DNA of 64,000 nt from contig JAULSU010000002.1 in NCBI GenBank assembly GCA_030512335.1, forward strand, positions 5,952,001 to 6,016,000, written 5' to 3'. The position numbers and the translations under genes were made by a program. The notes beneath the pieces were generated by a model. It did no database searches, was not told where the DNA came from, and saw only the letters and a program-made list of their open reading frames with translations. The DNA comes from Immersiella caudata (taxonomy: Eukaryota > Ascomycota > Sordariomycetes > Sordariales > Lasiosphaeriaceae). Shown here one piece after another: positions 1 to 11,024 of the stretch. How positions within the stretch are numbered: the stretch's first letter is position 1; every line of letters starts with the position of its first letter.

Positions 1-394
1 GTGAGATAATATTCTCGTGCTTCAAGTGCTTCAGAAGCTTCAGCTCTCGGTACGTCCTCTTGGCGAGCACCGGCGTGCTGAAGGGCTTCATGATCTTCTT
101 GATAGCGACATTCTGGTTGGTGAGCTGATCTCTGGCGGAGCTGGGAACGTATCTGGTCAGCAGGGTGTTCGTGGGGCAAAACCGATGAACACAAAGGGGG
201 GTAGTGCTGAGTGCGAGACAGGGTAGGGGTCAGCCTTACCAGACCAATCCAAAAGCTCCCATGCCGACCGGCTGGAGGTCGGAATACCTGCTATGGAGTT
301 AATGGAAATGCGCGCACTCGTCGGTTTGACAATCGTACCTCGAGGTGATCTCGAAGGTAGTCCCAAAGATCTGGGCGCGCACGAATTCGGCCAT
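1..394 (-). CDS. hog1: Hog1/Sak1/OS-2 stress MAP kinase, 5' part (cut by left edge)
   Basis: N-terminal ~81 residues of the p38/Hog1-type MAP kinase that relays osmotic and oxidative stress to the nucleus. Three exons join in frame: 339-394, 240-287 and 1-140. The protein starts MAEFVRAQIFGTTFEITSRY, the near-invariant start of fungal Hog1. It continues through the glycine-rich loop GMGAFG (about residues 27-32) and VAIKK (ATP-binding lysine near residue 49) to KHLKHENIIS. Both introns are short with GT-AG ends (donors GTACGA and GTAAGG). The catalytic loop, TGY activation lip and C-terminus lie outside the window. The start is fixed by homology and by the short first exon. Confidence is high for identity; only completeness is limited. 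Confidence 0.95.
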
Positions 395-3300
395 TTTGGG
401 CGGATTTGGGTGAGCTGGAGGGGTCCAGGTGAGGCTCAAAAGGCGACAGGAATGAGGGGTATCCCGAAGCAAAAGAGATAAGGCTCTCTGAACAGCAGAT
501 GGAGCTCAACAATGGACAGGCTGGAACAATTCGGCAGCGCGAGACAGCGAATGAAGCGGTTTCCGGGGAATGGCCGGGAAGTCTGAGTCAACAGCAGCTG
601 CGGGGGCGAAAGCTCGACTGCTGAGAACGGGAGTTCCTAGTAAATCGCAGCAAGTGGAGTGTTGAGTTGGAGCCGAAGCTGGCAGTGGGCCGACGGGTGC
701 GGTCGATGCAAAGGATCTAGGAGGCGAAAGACAAACTTTAGCTAAGCCGTCTCCCAGAGAATGCGGCTGGCAGCGGCAGCGAATCGCGCAGTGCTCAGAT
801 GTGCAGGCGAGGTCTAGACCACTTACCAAAAGATGCTCGAAGGCCAGAGACTTTGAATGCGATGGTGGTGAAGGTGATGATTGTTTTGCGCTTGATCTAG
901 TTGCGGCACTGAGAAGAATAACTTCAAGTCGCACGTGGGAGGATGAGGCGGGACGCCGATCTCTCTGTTTTGGGGAGGATCAACGGGGCACGACAGTACA
1001 AGCCGAGCTGTCTTTGTTTTTTTTTTTCGGTTTGCGACACGTCGGAGGCAATTTGGGAAAGGGGTTCGAGAGTTTCCCGTCAGGCGTTCCCAAGGAGTCG
1101 GTCGCGCTGCGTCTAGAAGGATTCCTCTGGTAAGACTGGCCTCCGTCGTTCGCGGGCGGGGTGAAGCGCAAAGCCGATCTGCTGGCGACGAGCTGGTGTC
1201 GTGTTAGCAGGACGCCCCGCTCTCTCGATCTGAGCAAGCAACACGCACGCGAAGCGTTCAGGCGAGTCAATATGATGAAGGTTCTCCCTAGAAGAAGATG
1301 CGATCCAGGGAAACTCAAGATAGGAGTTGAAAAGAAGGAGGGGGAAGGACAAATGTCTCCGGCGGGTATGTCTTGATGTAATGGCCGAGGGGTAGCTGCT
1401 GGGGAAAGATGCGGAGGTCAGCTAGGTACATAAAAAGCTAGGACAGGCCGCAATCTTGCTGATGTGGGACGGGCCTGGCGCTTGTATCGATACGACGCGC
1501 GGGCTCGCTGGGAGCGGGATATCAGAATCTTGCAAATTCCATGCTTTGGCGCACCCACTTTCCCGTCCCTCCGCCGCCCTCCACATGGACCATTGGCTAC
1601 GAACGCGAGCTTGTACCTGTGAGAGAGCTCTCTACACTAGCTTCAGGGATCCTGAGGATGCATCGACAATGATTGAACCTGTTCGTAGCATTTTCTACTG
1701 CTCTTGAGGTCGTCGACACTTCTCGCCTTCGTCCTGAGACATGCGCTCCCCTCAACCTTCAGCCCCGCAATGCTAGGTACATCGTCCACCTCCCACCTCC
1801 CGAAGCCATTCCCTTTCGGCAATCAGTGCCCAACGACCCTCATCGCGACCTTGCATCCATTTCCGTGTCAACAGTCACAGCCGTGCTCGCGGTAGCCGGG
1901 GTCTGCTGCCCTCTGCGGGCTCGCGAGGGGGCCAAGCAACGGCGTCCAACGGCGGCAGGCCCAAAACGATGACGTAGGTGGTGAGGTGGGGTTCGGGACC
2001 CCTGTCGTCGCGAAACACACGCACCCACTCACCCCTCGATTCCGCGATATCCACGGCCCCATCTGCCCCCTCCAAGAATCGCCGTTTTAGGCGGGGGATC
2101 GAGCATGCAATCCGAGCACGCATCAAACCAATTCAGCAATTTGATCTGGCGGTGACCGAGGGCACCGGCCAGCAAGTCCCCATCAAACCCCATCAGGTTC
2201 GAAACCGGTCACGCGTCTGGAAATACCCGTCCGTTCGCCTCCAATCCGAGCGCCACACACGGCCGTTTCTGCCCGGCACAAACACATCCTGTCCGGGTCC
2301 TTCAGAGGCACGAACGTTCCAGGAGCATCTGCTCCGGTTGTAACACAAACACCCCAGCTCCCAAGTGGACCCGTTACAGGGTACTCGTACCTACCGCGAT
2401 CCATGACAGTCCGGGCACTTGAAGGCTTCGCCAAATCACAAAACACAACTTTCCAATCAACAAACCGGGACGCCTTACCGGAAGTATCCATCGGCTATCC
2501 CCAGGAGAGCATCCCCTTTGTCCCTAGAATAGGATCCGCCAGCAGGGACCTCACTCCAGCGGGTTCTCAAACCTCCCCTTTCCCGCGCCAAGCTTTCCCC
2601 AATGCCGTCCTGATCTGATCTGATCAACAGGGACACGTCCGATTTACCCTCACGAACAAATGCAAAGAAGCCTCACGGAAAAAAGAAGTGTCCCATACAA
2701 TCTAAAACCCCATTCCCTTTCCCCCCAAACAAACCCCCAGCCTGTAGGACATGCTGCTGAGCACCCAATACCCGCCTTCCTCCCGCCATGTCAGACCCCC
2801 GTCCACCAAGTAAGCCAAGGCCCCCCATCCGTGCCCCGCCGAGGAAACTTCTCGACCAAAATATGCACTATGACGTCGTCTCGGCTCCTCACTTTCTCCC
2901 CACGGCTGCAGAAACCCTGACTCTCGTGCGTATGCAGCGCTCGCCAGGCACTGCACCTAGGGCTCGCGGGGCCGGATCGTCATTCCTTGTCCTTTTTTAC
3001 GACCTCTTAGCTTTACGAGCACACATGCCGTATCGTTCTGTCAGGTCTTGGCAGCTTTGCACGGGACCGCGGCTGGCAACACCAACTGGCTCACCCGGAC
3101 ACCACGAGCATGAGACGTCGGGGCGCGGTGGCAGCCTCCGCTGAACAGCCTCAAGTACAACCGCGGGATGGTCCGGGGTCGGCACCCTACACGACCGGCA
3201 CTCAAGATAGCGGCACAGGTATCGGCACACAAGTGAGTTGTAAAGAGGTATGTCAAGATTCATATGATCTTCTTGCGACGTGGTCCGTTATCGTAGGTCA

Positions 3301-3519
3301 AACAGGCGATCCCTCGCTCCCATGGTGTGCAAACTATCACCCCCATCCTCCTATTCCAACTAACAAGTAACCACCTCATGGATTTGGCCCGGCTATCGTC
3401 CCCTATCGTCCATGCCTGACAAGCGGCTCCCTGGTGCTGCAGTATCTTGTCATAGGAAGAGGGTCGACGAGGCGAGCAACAGGCTCAACAGACTCCGGCT
3501 CCTGATCACACTTCGCGCT
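395..3519. other. Gene-poor interval: hog1 5' region and glycogen phosphorylase 3' side
   Basis: About 3.1 kb without an ORF I can support. It holds the promoter and 5' leader of hog1 at its left and the 3' UTR of the glycogen phosphorylase gene at its right. An 11-nt T run sits at 1017-1027. Open frames of 60-140 codons occur on both strands, but they overlap one another, lack conserved motifs and show no convincing splice structure. A non-coding transcript or long leader is possible but not visible from sequence. Confidence 0.5.
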
Positions 3520-6500
3520 CTACGCCTCGATCTTCTCAGGCTCAGCGCTCTCCACGGGCAATGGCTCGATGTTCCAAATACCCTCAGCGTACTCGTTGAT
3601 GCAGCGATCCGATGTAAAGAAACCCATGCGCGATACACTGGTGATGCACTTGGTGATCCAGTCCTCCTGGTTCCTGTACGCCTCATCGATGACATCGTGT
3701 GTTTCGAGGTAGCTGTGGAAGTCATCGGAGACCAGATAGTAGTCACCATGATCCCGGACGGCCGTGATCATGCCAGCGAAGTCCTTCGAGTCGCCGAACG
3801 TGCCCTTCTCGATAGCCTCAAACACCTGGACGAGTTCAGGGTCAAGGGTATGGAGGCCATAGTTGTGTCCGTGACGGAGGTCTTCGACCTCCTCGGAAAG
3901 GTTGCCGAAGAGGAAGATATTGTTCTCGCCGATCTCACGTGTAATTTCGATCTGTCCGAGTCAGCACAATGTCAAAAGGGCAGGCTGCTGAAAACTTACA
4001 TTGGCACCATCACAAGTTCCGATGATGAGACCGCCGTTGAGAACAAACTTCATGTTGCTGGTTCCCGATGCCCTACCTAATATTAGCTAAAACCCAACGA
4101 GTTTCTCTGAGACTCCTTACTCTGTGCCAGCAGTGGAGATGTGCTCACTGATGTCCGAAGCCGGGATGATGAGCTCGGCCTTGCTGACGTTGTAGTCCTC
4201 GAGGAAAACCACCTTGAGCAAGTTACCAACATCCTTGTCATTGTTGACAACGGATCCGACGGCATTGATCAAGTGGATAATCTGCTTAGCCATCCAGTAA
4301 CCTGGAGCAGCCTTGCCTCCGAAGATGGAGACTCTGGGAAGGAACTTCTTCCTTTCCTCGGGCGACGCGGCCTTGATCCTGAGATAGCGGTGGATGACAC
4401 CAAAGATGTTCATCTGCTGTCGCTTATACTCGTGGATTCTCTTGACCTGAACGTCAAAGAGCGCCGAGGGGTCTACCACAACGTCCGTGGTGTTCTTGAT
4501 GTGCTCGGCCAGCTTCGCCTTGTTTGCGAGCTTGATGGCCGCCCACTCCTTGCGGAATGCCGGGTCATCAACAGAGAGCTCAATCTTGTTCAGAAGGGTC
4601 AGATCCTTCAGAAAGTCGTGGGTGCCAGTCTTAGAGGCAATAAGGTCCGACAAGCGGGGATTGGCCTGGTGCAACCATCTTCGGGGAGTGATGCCGTTGG
4701 TCACGTTGGTGAACTTGTCGGGGCCGAAGATCGTGACGAAATCCTTGAAGATGGTGGTCTTGATGAGGTCTGAGTGAAGTTCAGCGACGCCGTTGACCTT
4801 ATGAGAGCCCACAATAGCCAAGTAAGCCATGCGAACCATCTTGGGTTGGGATTCTTCAATGATAGAAACCCGTGCCAGGAGGTCGCGGTCGCCGGGGTGG
4901 GCGCGTTCGACCGACTGCAGGAAAAAGAGGTTGATGTCGTAAACGATCTGAAGGTGTCTGGGAAGGAGGTGTTGGATCAGCGGGACCGACCACTTTTCGA
5001 GCGCCTCGGGAAGCACGGTGTGGTTGGTGTAGCCAAAGGTGTTGGTGACGATATTCCAAGCCTCGTCCCATTCAAGACCTTCGAGATCGACCAGAATTCT
5101 CTGGAGCTCAACAATAGCCAAGGTAGGGTGGGTATCGTTCAGCTGGATGGCGACTTGGTCGGGGAACTCCTTCCAGGCCCGCCTCGTCTTTTTGAAGCGA
5201 CGGACAATGTCGTAAAGCGACGCAGCCACCCAGAAGTATTGCTGCTTGAGACGGAGCTCCTTTCCTCGCTCAAGGTTGTCGTTAGGGTACAGGACAGCGC
5301 TGATGGTCTCAGCTCGTTGCTGGTCTGCCACTGAGCTCTCGTAGTCTCCGCTGTTGAACTTCTGGAAGTCAAACTCGCCGCTCGCAGCCTTGCTCGACCA
5401 AAGTCTCAGGTTGTTGGTCGAGGGCGTCGCATACCCGGGAATGGGCACGTCGTAGGCCACGGCTTTTACAGTCTCGCCCCCTTCCCAACGAGCGACGGTC
5501 TTGCCATTTTCGTCGGTCGACTTGTGAACGTAGCCGTAAAATTGGATCTGAGATGTCAGCCAACGTCCCTTGCCTCTCAGATTGGACCCTTACATCAACC
5601 GTCACGTCGTGTCTTGGGAACTCCCAAGGGTTAAAGTCCAACCAGTAGTCTGGCACCTCGACCTGATAGCCGTCAATGATCTCCTGCTTGAAGATGCCGT
5701 AGCGGTAGCGCAAGCCGTATCCCCAGGCGGGGTAGTTCAAGCTGGCCAAACTGTCAAGGAAGCAAGCGGCGAGACGACCTAGACCGCCATTTCCTAGCGC
5801 AGCATCGTGCTCCTGTTGGATGACGTCCTCAATGCGGAAACCAAGGTTGTCGAGACCCGCTTCGCTTGCTGTCAGTGTCCGGATAGGGTGTGTGTGTTCA
5901 GGGGTAAGCGTGTTGCAACTCACCCTTCGCCAACTCCTTCTGGCCAATGTTCAGCATGGCGTTGTCCAAAGCCCTGCCCATGAGGAATTCCAAACTCAGG
6001 TAGTAGACCCGTTTGCTATCAGCGAAGGTTTGGCGCTGTTGGGTGCGGTTCCACTCGAGGATGAGGCGATCGCGGAAGGCGAGACTGCATGCTGCGTATG
6101 CTGCTGTCTCGTCGCAGTTGAACATGCTACGAGCCAAAGTCGTCTCGATGTGGCGAACGAAACTGGACTCGAAGCCATCTTTGTCCTTGAAGGCGCTGAC
6201 CTGGTGCTTCAGCCATGCCTCTCGTTGCGGCTCAGGGATGGATGCTGTTGACGTCTGTCAGAAACATTGGCGCACATGGGTGAGATCCCCCGTAGTGGAG
6301 ATTGGGGTAAATTGGTGATGTCAAGCCGAAGCTCAGTGAGGCTCTCATCAATGCCGGCTTCAACTCATGCCAAGTGACTTGAAACCCCTTTTGGGGCAGG
6401 AAAACAGGAAATTGGAGATACCTTCAACGCCCTTGATCTCCCCAGCGCCAAAACCGGTGAAGGTGCGCTTGTGCTTGGGGCGCGAGATGCCCGCCGGGCC

Positions 6501-6581
6501 AACTGATCCTTGGATATCCACAATCGGGGCGCTGGTCGATGGTCGCCGTTCCCGGCGAGGGAGAGACTGTTCGGTAGCCAT
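3520..6581 (-). CDS. gph1: Glycogen phosphorylase
   Basis: Cytosolic PLP enzyme releasing glucose-1-phosphate from glycogen. Six exons join in frame: 6422-6581, 5924-6244, 5594-5868, 4121-5547, 4000-4072 and 3520-3951. The product is 895 aa, close to the usual 890-900 for fungi. Visible landmarks are GNGGLGRLAACFLDS, the YGLRYRYGIF segment, QLNDTHPT, NVTNGITPRRW, VQVKRIHEYKRQ, GGKAAPGYWMAK and the PLP-lysine signature EASGTSNMKF (lysine near 736, spanning the exon 4/5 junction). The start at 6581 gives MATEQSLPRRERR, matching the usual N-terminal extension; an upstream in-frame ATG at 6617 is less likely. In this lineage such genes are often under stress (STRE) and cAMP control. All introns are GT-AG. 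Confidence 0.96.
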
Positions 6582-6821
6582 GGCGTTAAAGTTACCAATG
6601 GACTTCCTGAGGTTCACGTGTCGGCGAGGTTCTAGATAAAAAGCAATTGGAAGGAGAGGAGAAAATAGGAAACCTAGGAACCTGGGAGCTGGCTGGTAAC
6701 CTACCTGTCGGTCGATCGCCTCCGCTCACGCCGTGTAGCGGGGTAGCTTCGAGGTCGATTGGAGCTCCGTTCAGCTGGGCTCTGCAGCGGGGCAAGTGCT
6801 AACGAAGCAGTGTGACTAGGC

Positions 6822-6826
6822 AGGGG
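6822..6826 (+). promoter_or_regulatory. STRE-like AGGGG pentamer upstream of glycogen phosphorylase
   Basis: AGGGG is the stress-response element core bound by Msn2/4-type and SEB-1-type zinc-finger factors. It lies about 240 bp upstream of the glycogen phosphorylase ATG. Glycogen genes in filamentous fungi are known STRE targets. A 5-mer occurs often by chance, so this is only a candidate. Confidence 0.3.
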
Positions 6827-6985
6827 CGAGAGCGTTTGAAGCTGCGGGATGGGTAGGGAAGCCGATGCTAACCCACAGCCTAGCAAGAGCTCGCAGCAAG
6901 ATCAGGAGAGAGGGAGCCGGGCCAGTCGAGCAGAGGTCGGGCGGAGGAGGCGCAAAACTGGACGGCAGTCGCCGGAATGCGAGCT

Positions 6986-6991
6986 TATAAA
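6986..6991 (-). promoter_or_regulatory. TATA-like element, glycogen phosphorylase promoter
   Basis: CTTATAAAGG on the plus strand reads CCTTTATAAG on the gene strand, about 400 bp upstream of the ATG. That would imply a leader of roughly 350 nt, normal for these fungi. It is a single A/T-rich hexamer in otherwise GC-rich DNA. Confidence 0.3.
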
Positions 6992-9690
6992 GGTTTTCAG
7001 GAACCTAGTCGAGGCGAAACTTGTTCGCGGCGGCAGACCTGACTGGAATCCTGCCCAGGCCCAACTGGATTCCATCCATGCCTGCTTTGCTCAGCACCAG
7101 CACCTCCATCCCTTCCGCGGCAGCTCTCATATGGTTGTGATGACTGCAGTCTCGAACGTGGGAAGCTCTATCGCGTTTCCTGCCGGACAAGCTACCAGAG
7201 TCCGTGATTGGCCCCGAGCTGCGCATGCATATGCACCCGCTCTAAGGTAGGCCCATTCGTCAAGGACCGCGAGCCGGTGCTGCAGCCCCGTTGCTGGGCA
7301 GAAGATGTCATTGTGCTCGTTGATGCAACGCCGCTGCAATGCTGCCAATGTGGCCTGGGGCGGCGCTGATACTAGACCTGACACAGATTTGGCGTTATTG
7401 TGACGACCCGCTTACCGACTCGTGGAATGATGCTGAAGCCAGCGCTTCTTGGTATCCGCACTGCGCTTTTGTTGAAGGCGACCCGTCGTTGTCGCGGTGG
7501 GGTGCCTGGAACGGTTTGGAGGAGGGGCTTGGAATGGCGAGGTGGGGTCAAAATGGCAGCGCCAACCCCTCTGCCGTTTCCAGTCGTTACTGCGTCGATT
7601 GCATCATCCTCGATTCTCTGCAGCCGCATTCGGCCCTCCTATTCGCTAAAAACTACAGCGCGGAGCCGTATCGTGCAGCAACGGATATTGACTTGTGGGC
7701 GTCTCGAGCAGCTGGCGCGTTCGCATCTTTTGCACGCAGCCGGTCCGATAAGGGCAGAGATCGGATCATGTCCCATCCTGGCGGATTCAATGAGTCTTGG
7801 ACCGATTGCATTGACTCATTGGCTGGCCTCCTGGGCCGTATTCGACCACGAGAATATGAGACAACATCTCGCTGCACGGCATCCCCGCGAGGTCGGAGAC
7901 CGGTGAGCGCAAGCTTTGACGTCAAACCTGATAGGTAGCTTGCGCCATGTCGGCCCTGCCCAGACACCAACCTCCTCGTGCTCCGCTATTGGGGGCCTGA
8001 CCATGGATTTGAGATACGAGCCCCTGAGCCACCCGGACTAAGAATGGCGGTCAACTCCTAAGTGTTGGTTGGTTTTCAGGTTGCGTTATGTTTCTCATCC
8101 AGTTTCCCACCCAGTTGAAGGTATCTTACCTAGATCTCGAATTACTCGGGCCAACCATTTGGTACCTGTCAGGGGTAAATTTTACTCGGCTTCTAGAACA
8201 AAGACACCAAGAAACCACAACAGATAAGGCTATTGTTATTGACAACAGCACTCACCTCGAATCCGTTGACCAACAAACTGACCCAACCCGGCTTCCCAAA
8301 CAAAGTAAACCCAGCGTATAACAACCTCGACATATACGGACCCTAAGACATGCTCAGTCAGATACAACTCAGCCGGCATTCACAAGTTGCCCCTTTCCAA
8401 GAGCCGGCCTCTAGAACCTACCACGCTCACTAAGAGCAAGCGCCACCATAACTAAACAAGCATTCTAAACACTTCCTCTCCTTTCAAACAACCTTCAATG
8501 CACATGTGGGCCCCACAATCCATTGTTAGTCATAGAGCCTCGTACAATTAGCCCTCACAACTCAGAACAATAAACATGGATGAAATGAAGACACTAGACT
8601 GAAGATCTAAGACCAAGCGAGACGACCCGAGTTTAAGATGCCTAAGAAACAAGAAACAAGACTCCCGTCCTCGGGACCCGGGATCCCGCACCCGCACCAT
8701 TTTACCCCTGGGACACGGAACACGGGTCGGTTAAGGGCAACGGATCACGGGTGTGCAAGGACCGGGTTCTCGGCCGTGGTGATCTACGAGGAAACCGTCC
8801 ATGACGTTCCTGCCCCGGATAGATCTCCAGTTGTGAATTTGGATGTGTTTCCCGTTTAGAGTCACCAGAAAATGTTGCCCCTATTCATCGCCACTGCAGG
8901 CCCACAAAGCATACTCATCAAAAAGACTGAACCTATGCTTTCATTTTCCGCCTTCTCGGATATCTCAACTCATCACACTGCAAAGATTCAGTGGCTGTAA
9001 TGCTTCTCAGTTCTGTTCAGAAAGAACCGTCTGTTCTCCTCGATCGCTGCCACGGCATCAACTGCCTGGGGCCGCCGCCGTCCGTCCGAGTCCCCCACCC
9101 ATCAAGTCCAGACAATGAGTATGAGCCACCAAGAGGTATCTCGGAAGGGACCGTTCACTCGTCGCGGAGCCGGATATCAACCCGCCCGGTCCCTGTGAGA
9201 CCAAGCCAAGCCAACAGCAACAGAAAAATGAATTTGGTCGTTATGAAAACCTGGCGCCCACCAGAACAAAAACCAAACCGCCATGATCCATCTTTTTGGT
9301 ATTCGTCAGAGGCTCACAACCAGTCAAATCGTTGCGGTTGCCCTCCCTCTGTTCCATAAGGGGATATTATAACACAGGCTGCCTCCCCGGTACTGTTGGG
9401 GACTGCAGCTAGATAAAAATGGGAAAATTAAACGTCGTAAGCTTCGCCAGCGGTATGGGATTCGTATTTGCCCGTGGTCGGGTTCCAAAAGAGGGGAAAG
9501 TGTCCAAGGACAAGTCGCCTCAAACGCCTGACAGCAGAATCTGCCGCATCTCCAACGCCGTGTCATGCAAAGAGCCTCTTGACCTTGAAGAGCTTCCTCG
9601 GTCTAAACATTATAAAAGAAAGTCGCGTAGCGGGTCGGGAGGTGTGGTTGGTATCGTTTCGGAAGCTAAGAGAGCCGAGAGAAAATGTCG

Positions 9691-11024
9691 TTAGAGAATG
9701 CCAGAGTCCTTGAGCGCGTTGTTTAGGATCGTCTCCTTTACTGCGGCGAAAACGAGGCGGATGTTTGATGTGTCGGTTGCTTGTGTTAGGCTGGAAGGTG
9801 TTAGTTAGAGAACAGAAGGAACTGCCATGTGCTTGACGTACTGAGGATAGAGGTTGAGGTGCGCTCTGTTGACCTGATTGAACCTCCAGAGCAGGTACTT
9901 GGCGGCCTTGTTGACATCGTTGCCGCCTGAGTAATCGGGGAAGTAGTTACCGAGTGGCGAGCGGCCGAGTTTCTGCTTGAAGATATCAACCTTGTTCAGG
10001 AAGAGGATGATACTGGTTCGCATGAACCATCTCGAGTTGACAACGGAATCGAAAAGCAACAAGCTCTCCATCATGCGATTCTAATGACATGTCAGTCACG
10101 CCCTAGCCGGAGGAGCCGGAAAACTTGCCTGACTGCTCTCCTCGAGGAGCACCTGGTCGTACTCGCTCAGCGCAACGCAGAAGATGATGGACGTCACATT
10201 TTCGAAGCAGTGGATCCATTTCTTGCGCTCACTTCTTTGTCCACCGACGTCGAACATACTAGAAAAAACCGTCAGCCACCTCGCCGGCGAGGGCCAAGGA
10301 CCCATCGGGCACTTACTGGATGCTGAGCTGCCCCATCTTGAATCTTGTTTCGTAAATACCTGTTGTCTTCGTTCTGGCTCGTAGTACGTCCATCTCGTTT
10401 GGAAGATAATCCGGCGATACGATCCTCATGGCTTCCTGGAAGAAGCTATCGCGGGGTCAGTACATGCCCAGGCACGCTAAGGGAACTCGGGGACGAACTA
10501 TTCGGCCGAGTCCATGAGATAGAACTCGGTTTGTCTCTCCATCAACTGCTCCTTTGCTGGATCGTTCCATATGGACTGGACGGCCAAGCCGACTTTTGGG
10601 TCTATTACCGCCTGTGGTCCCGACTCGATTGTGTAGTCGACAAGGTAGTCGCAATAGTCTTTATTCTGCTCGATTGCCGGCTCAATTTCGAACTGCCGCA
10701 TCGCGTTGATGACAGCCTTCGCGCACTCAATCAGGTTCTTGTAGACGGTCGGCCGGTAGCTGTAGAGTTCGGTGTCTGAATATCCTTTTAGATGGATGAT
10801 CTTCATCTGCTTCACAATCGTCGACTTTCCGCTTTCACCCGAACCTGTCATCGCCATCAGCGCGTGCCATCCCGGCCTCTCCGAGCTCATCCAGACGTAC
10901 CGAGCAGTAGAATTTTGCATTCGCGCCGTAACCTTTTGGAATCCTCCTCGAGATCCTTGTCGATCTTCTGACTCCTCTTCTTCATCTCCGTCTCTTCCCC
11001 ACTGGTGCTCATGCAAGCCCCCAT
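9691..11024 (-). CDS. gna-3: Heterotrimeric G-protein alpha subunit, GNA-3/GanB class
   Basis: Membrane-anchored GTPase that couples nutrient/GPCR signals to adenylate cyclase. Six exons join in frame: 10901-11024, 10499-10844, 10317-10445, 10129-10258, 9842-10080 and 9691-9790. The product is 355 aa, the family length. It starts MGACMS (Gly2 myristoylation, Cys4 palmitoylation). Other landmarks are the P-loop GSGESGKST (42-50), switch I RARTKTTG (Arg181), DVGGQ (Gln207), FLNKVD and TQATD. The C-terminus is KDSGIL, without the pertussis-toxin cysteine, which separates it from the GNA-1 class. The intron between 10258 and 10080 starts with GCAAGT, a GC-AG intron. The intron after 10499 has a weak donor, GTTCGT. 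The product could affect glycogen use through cAMP, but that link to the neighbour is inference. Confidence 0.95.

Larger units (their letters stand above)
6582..9690. other. Gene-poor interval: glycogen phosphorylase promoter and gna-3 3' side
   Basis: About 3.1 kb. The left part is the promoter and leader of the glycogen phosphorylase gene, with a TATA-like and an AGGGG site annotated separately. A possible 5'-UTR intron (donor GTAGGT near 6708, acceptor TCTAG near 6634 on the minus strand) cannot be proved. The largest frames (7339-7938 plus, 7400-7906 plus) overlap in different frames and resemble no family I know. The stretch 8000-9650 shows nothing recognisable. Confidence 0.45.

Noticed and set aside
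4141..5334. Two long plus-strand frames (210 and 186 codons) opposite glycogen phosphorylase
   Set aside because: They mirror the codon bias of the conserved minus-strand enzyme and have no motif of their own.
7339..7938. 199-codon plus-strand frame near the glycogen phosphorylase promoter
   Set aside because: A second frame (7400-7906) of similar length overlaps it; neither resembles a protein family.
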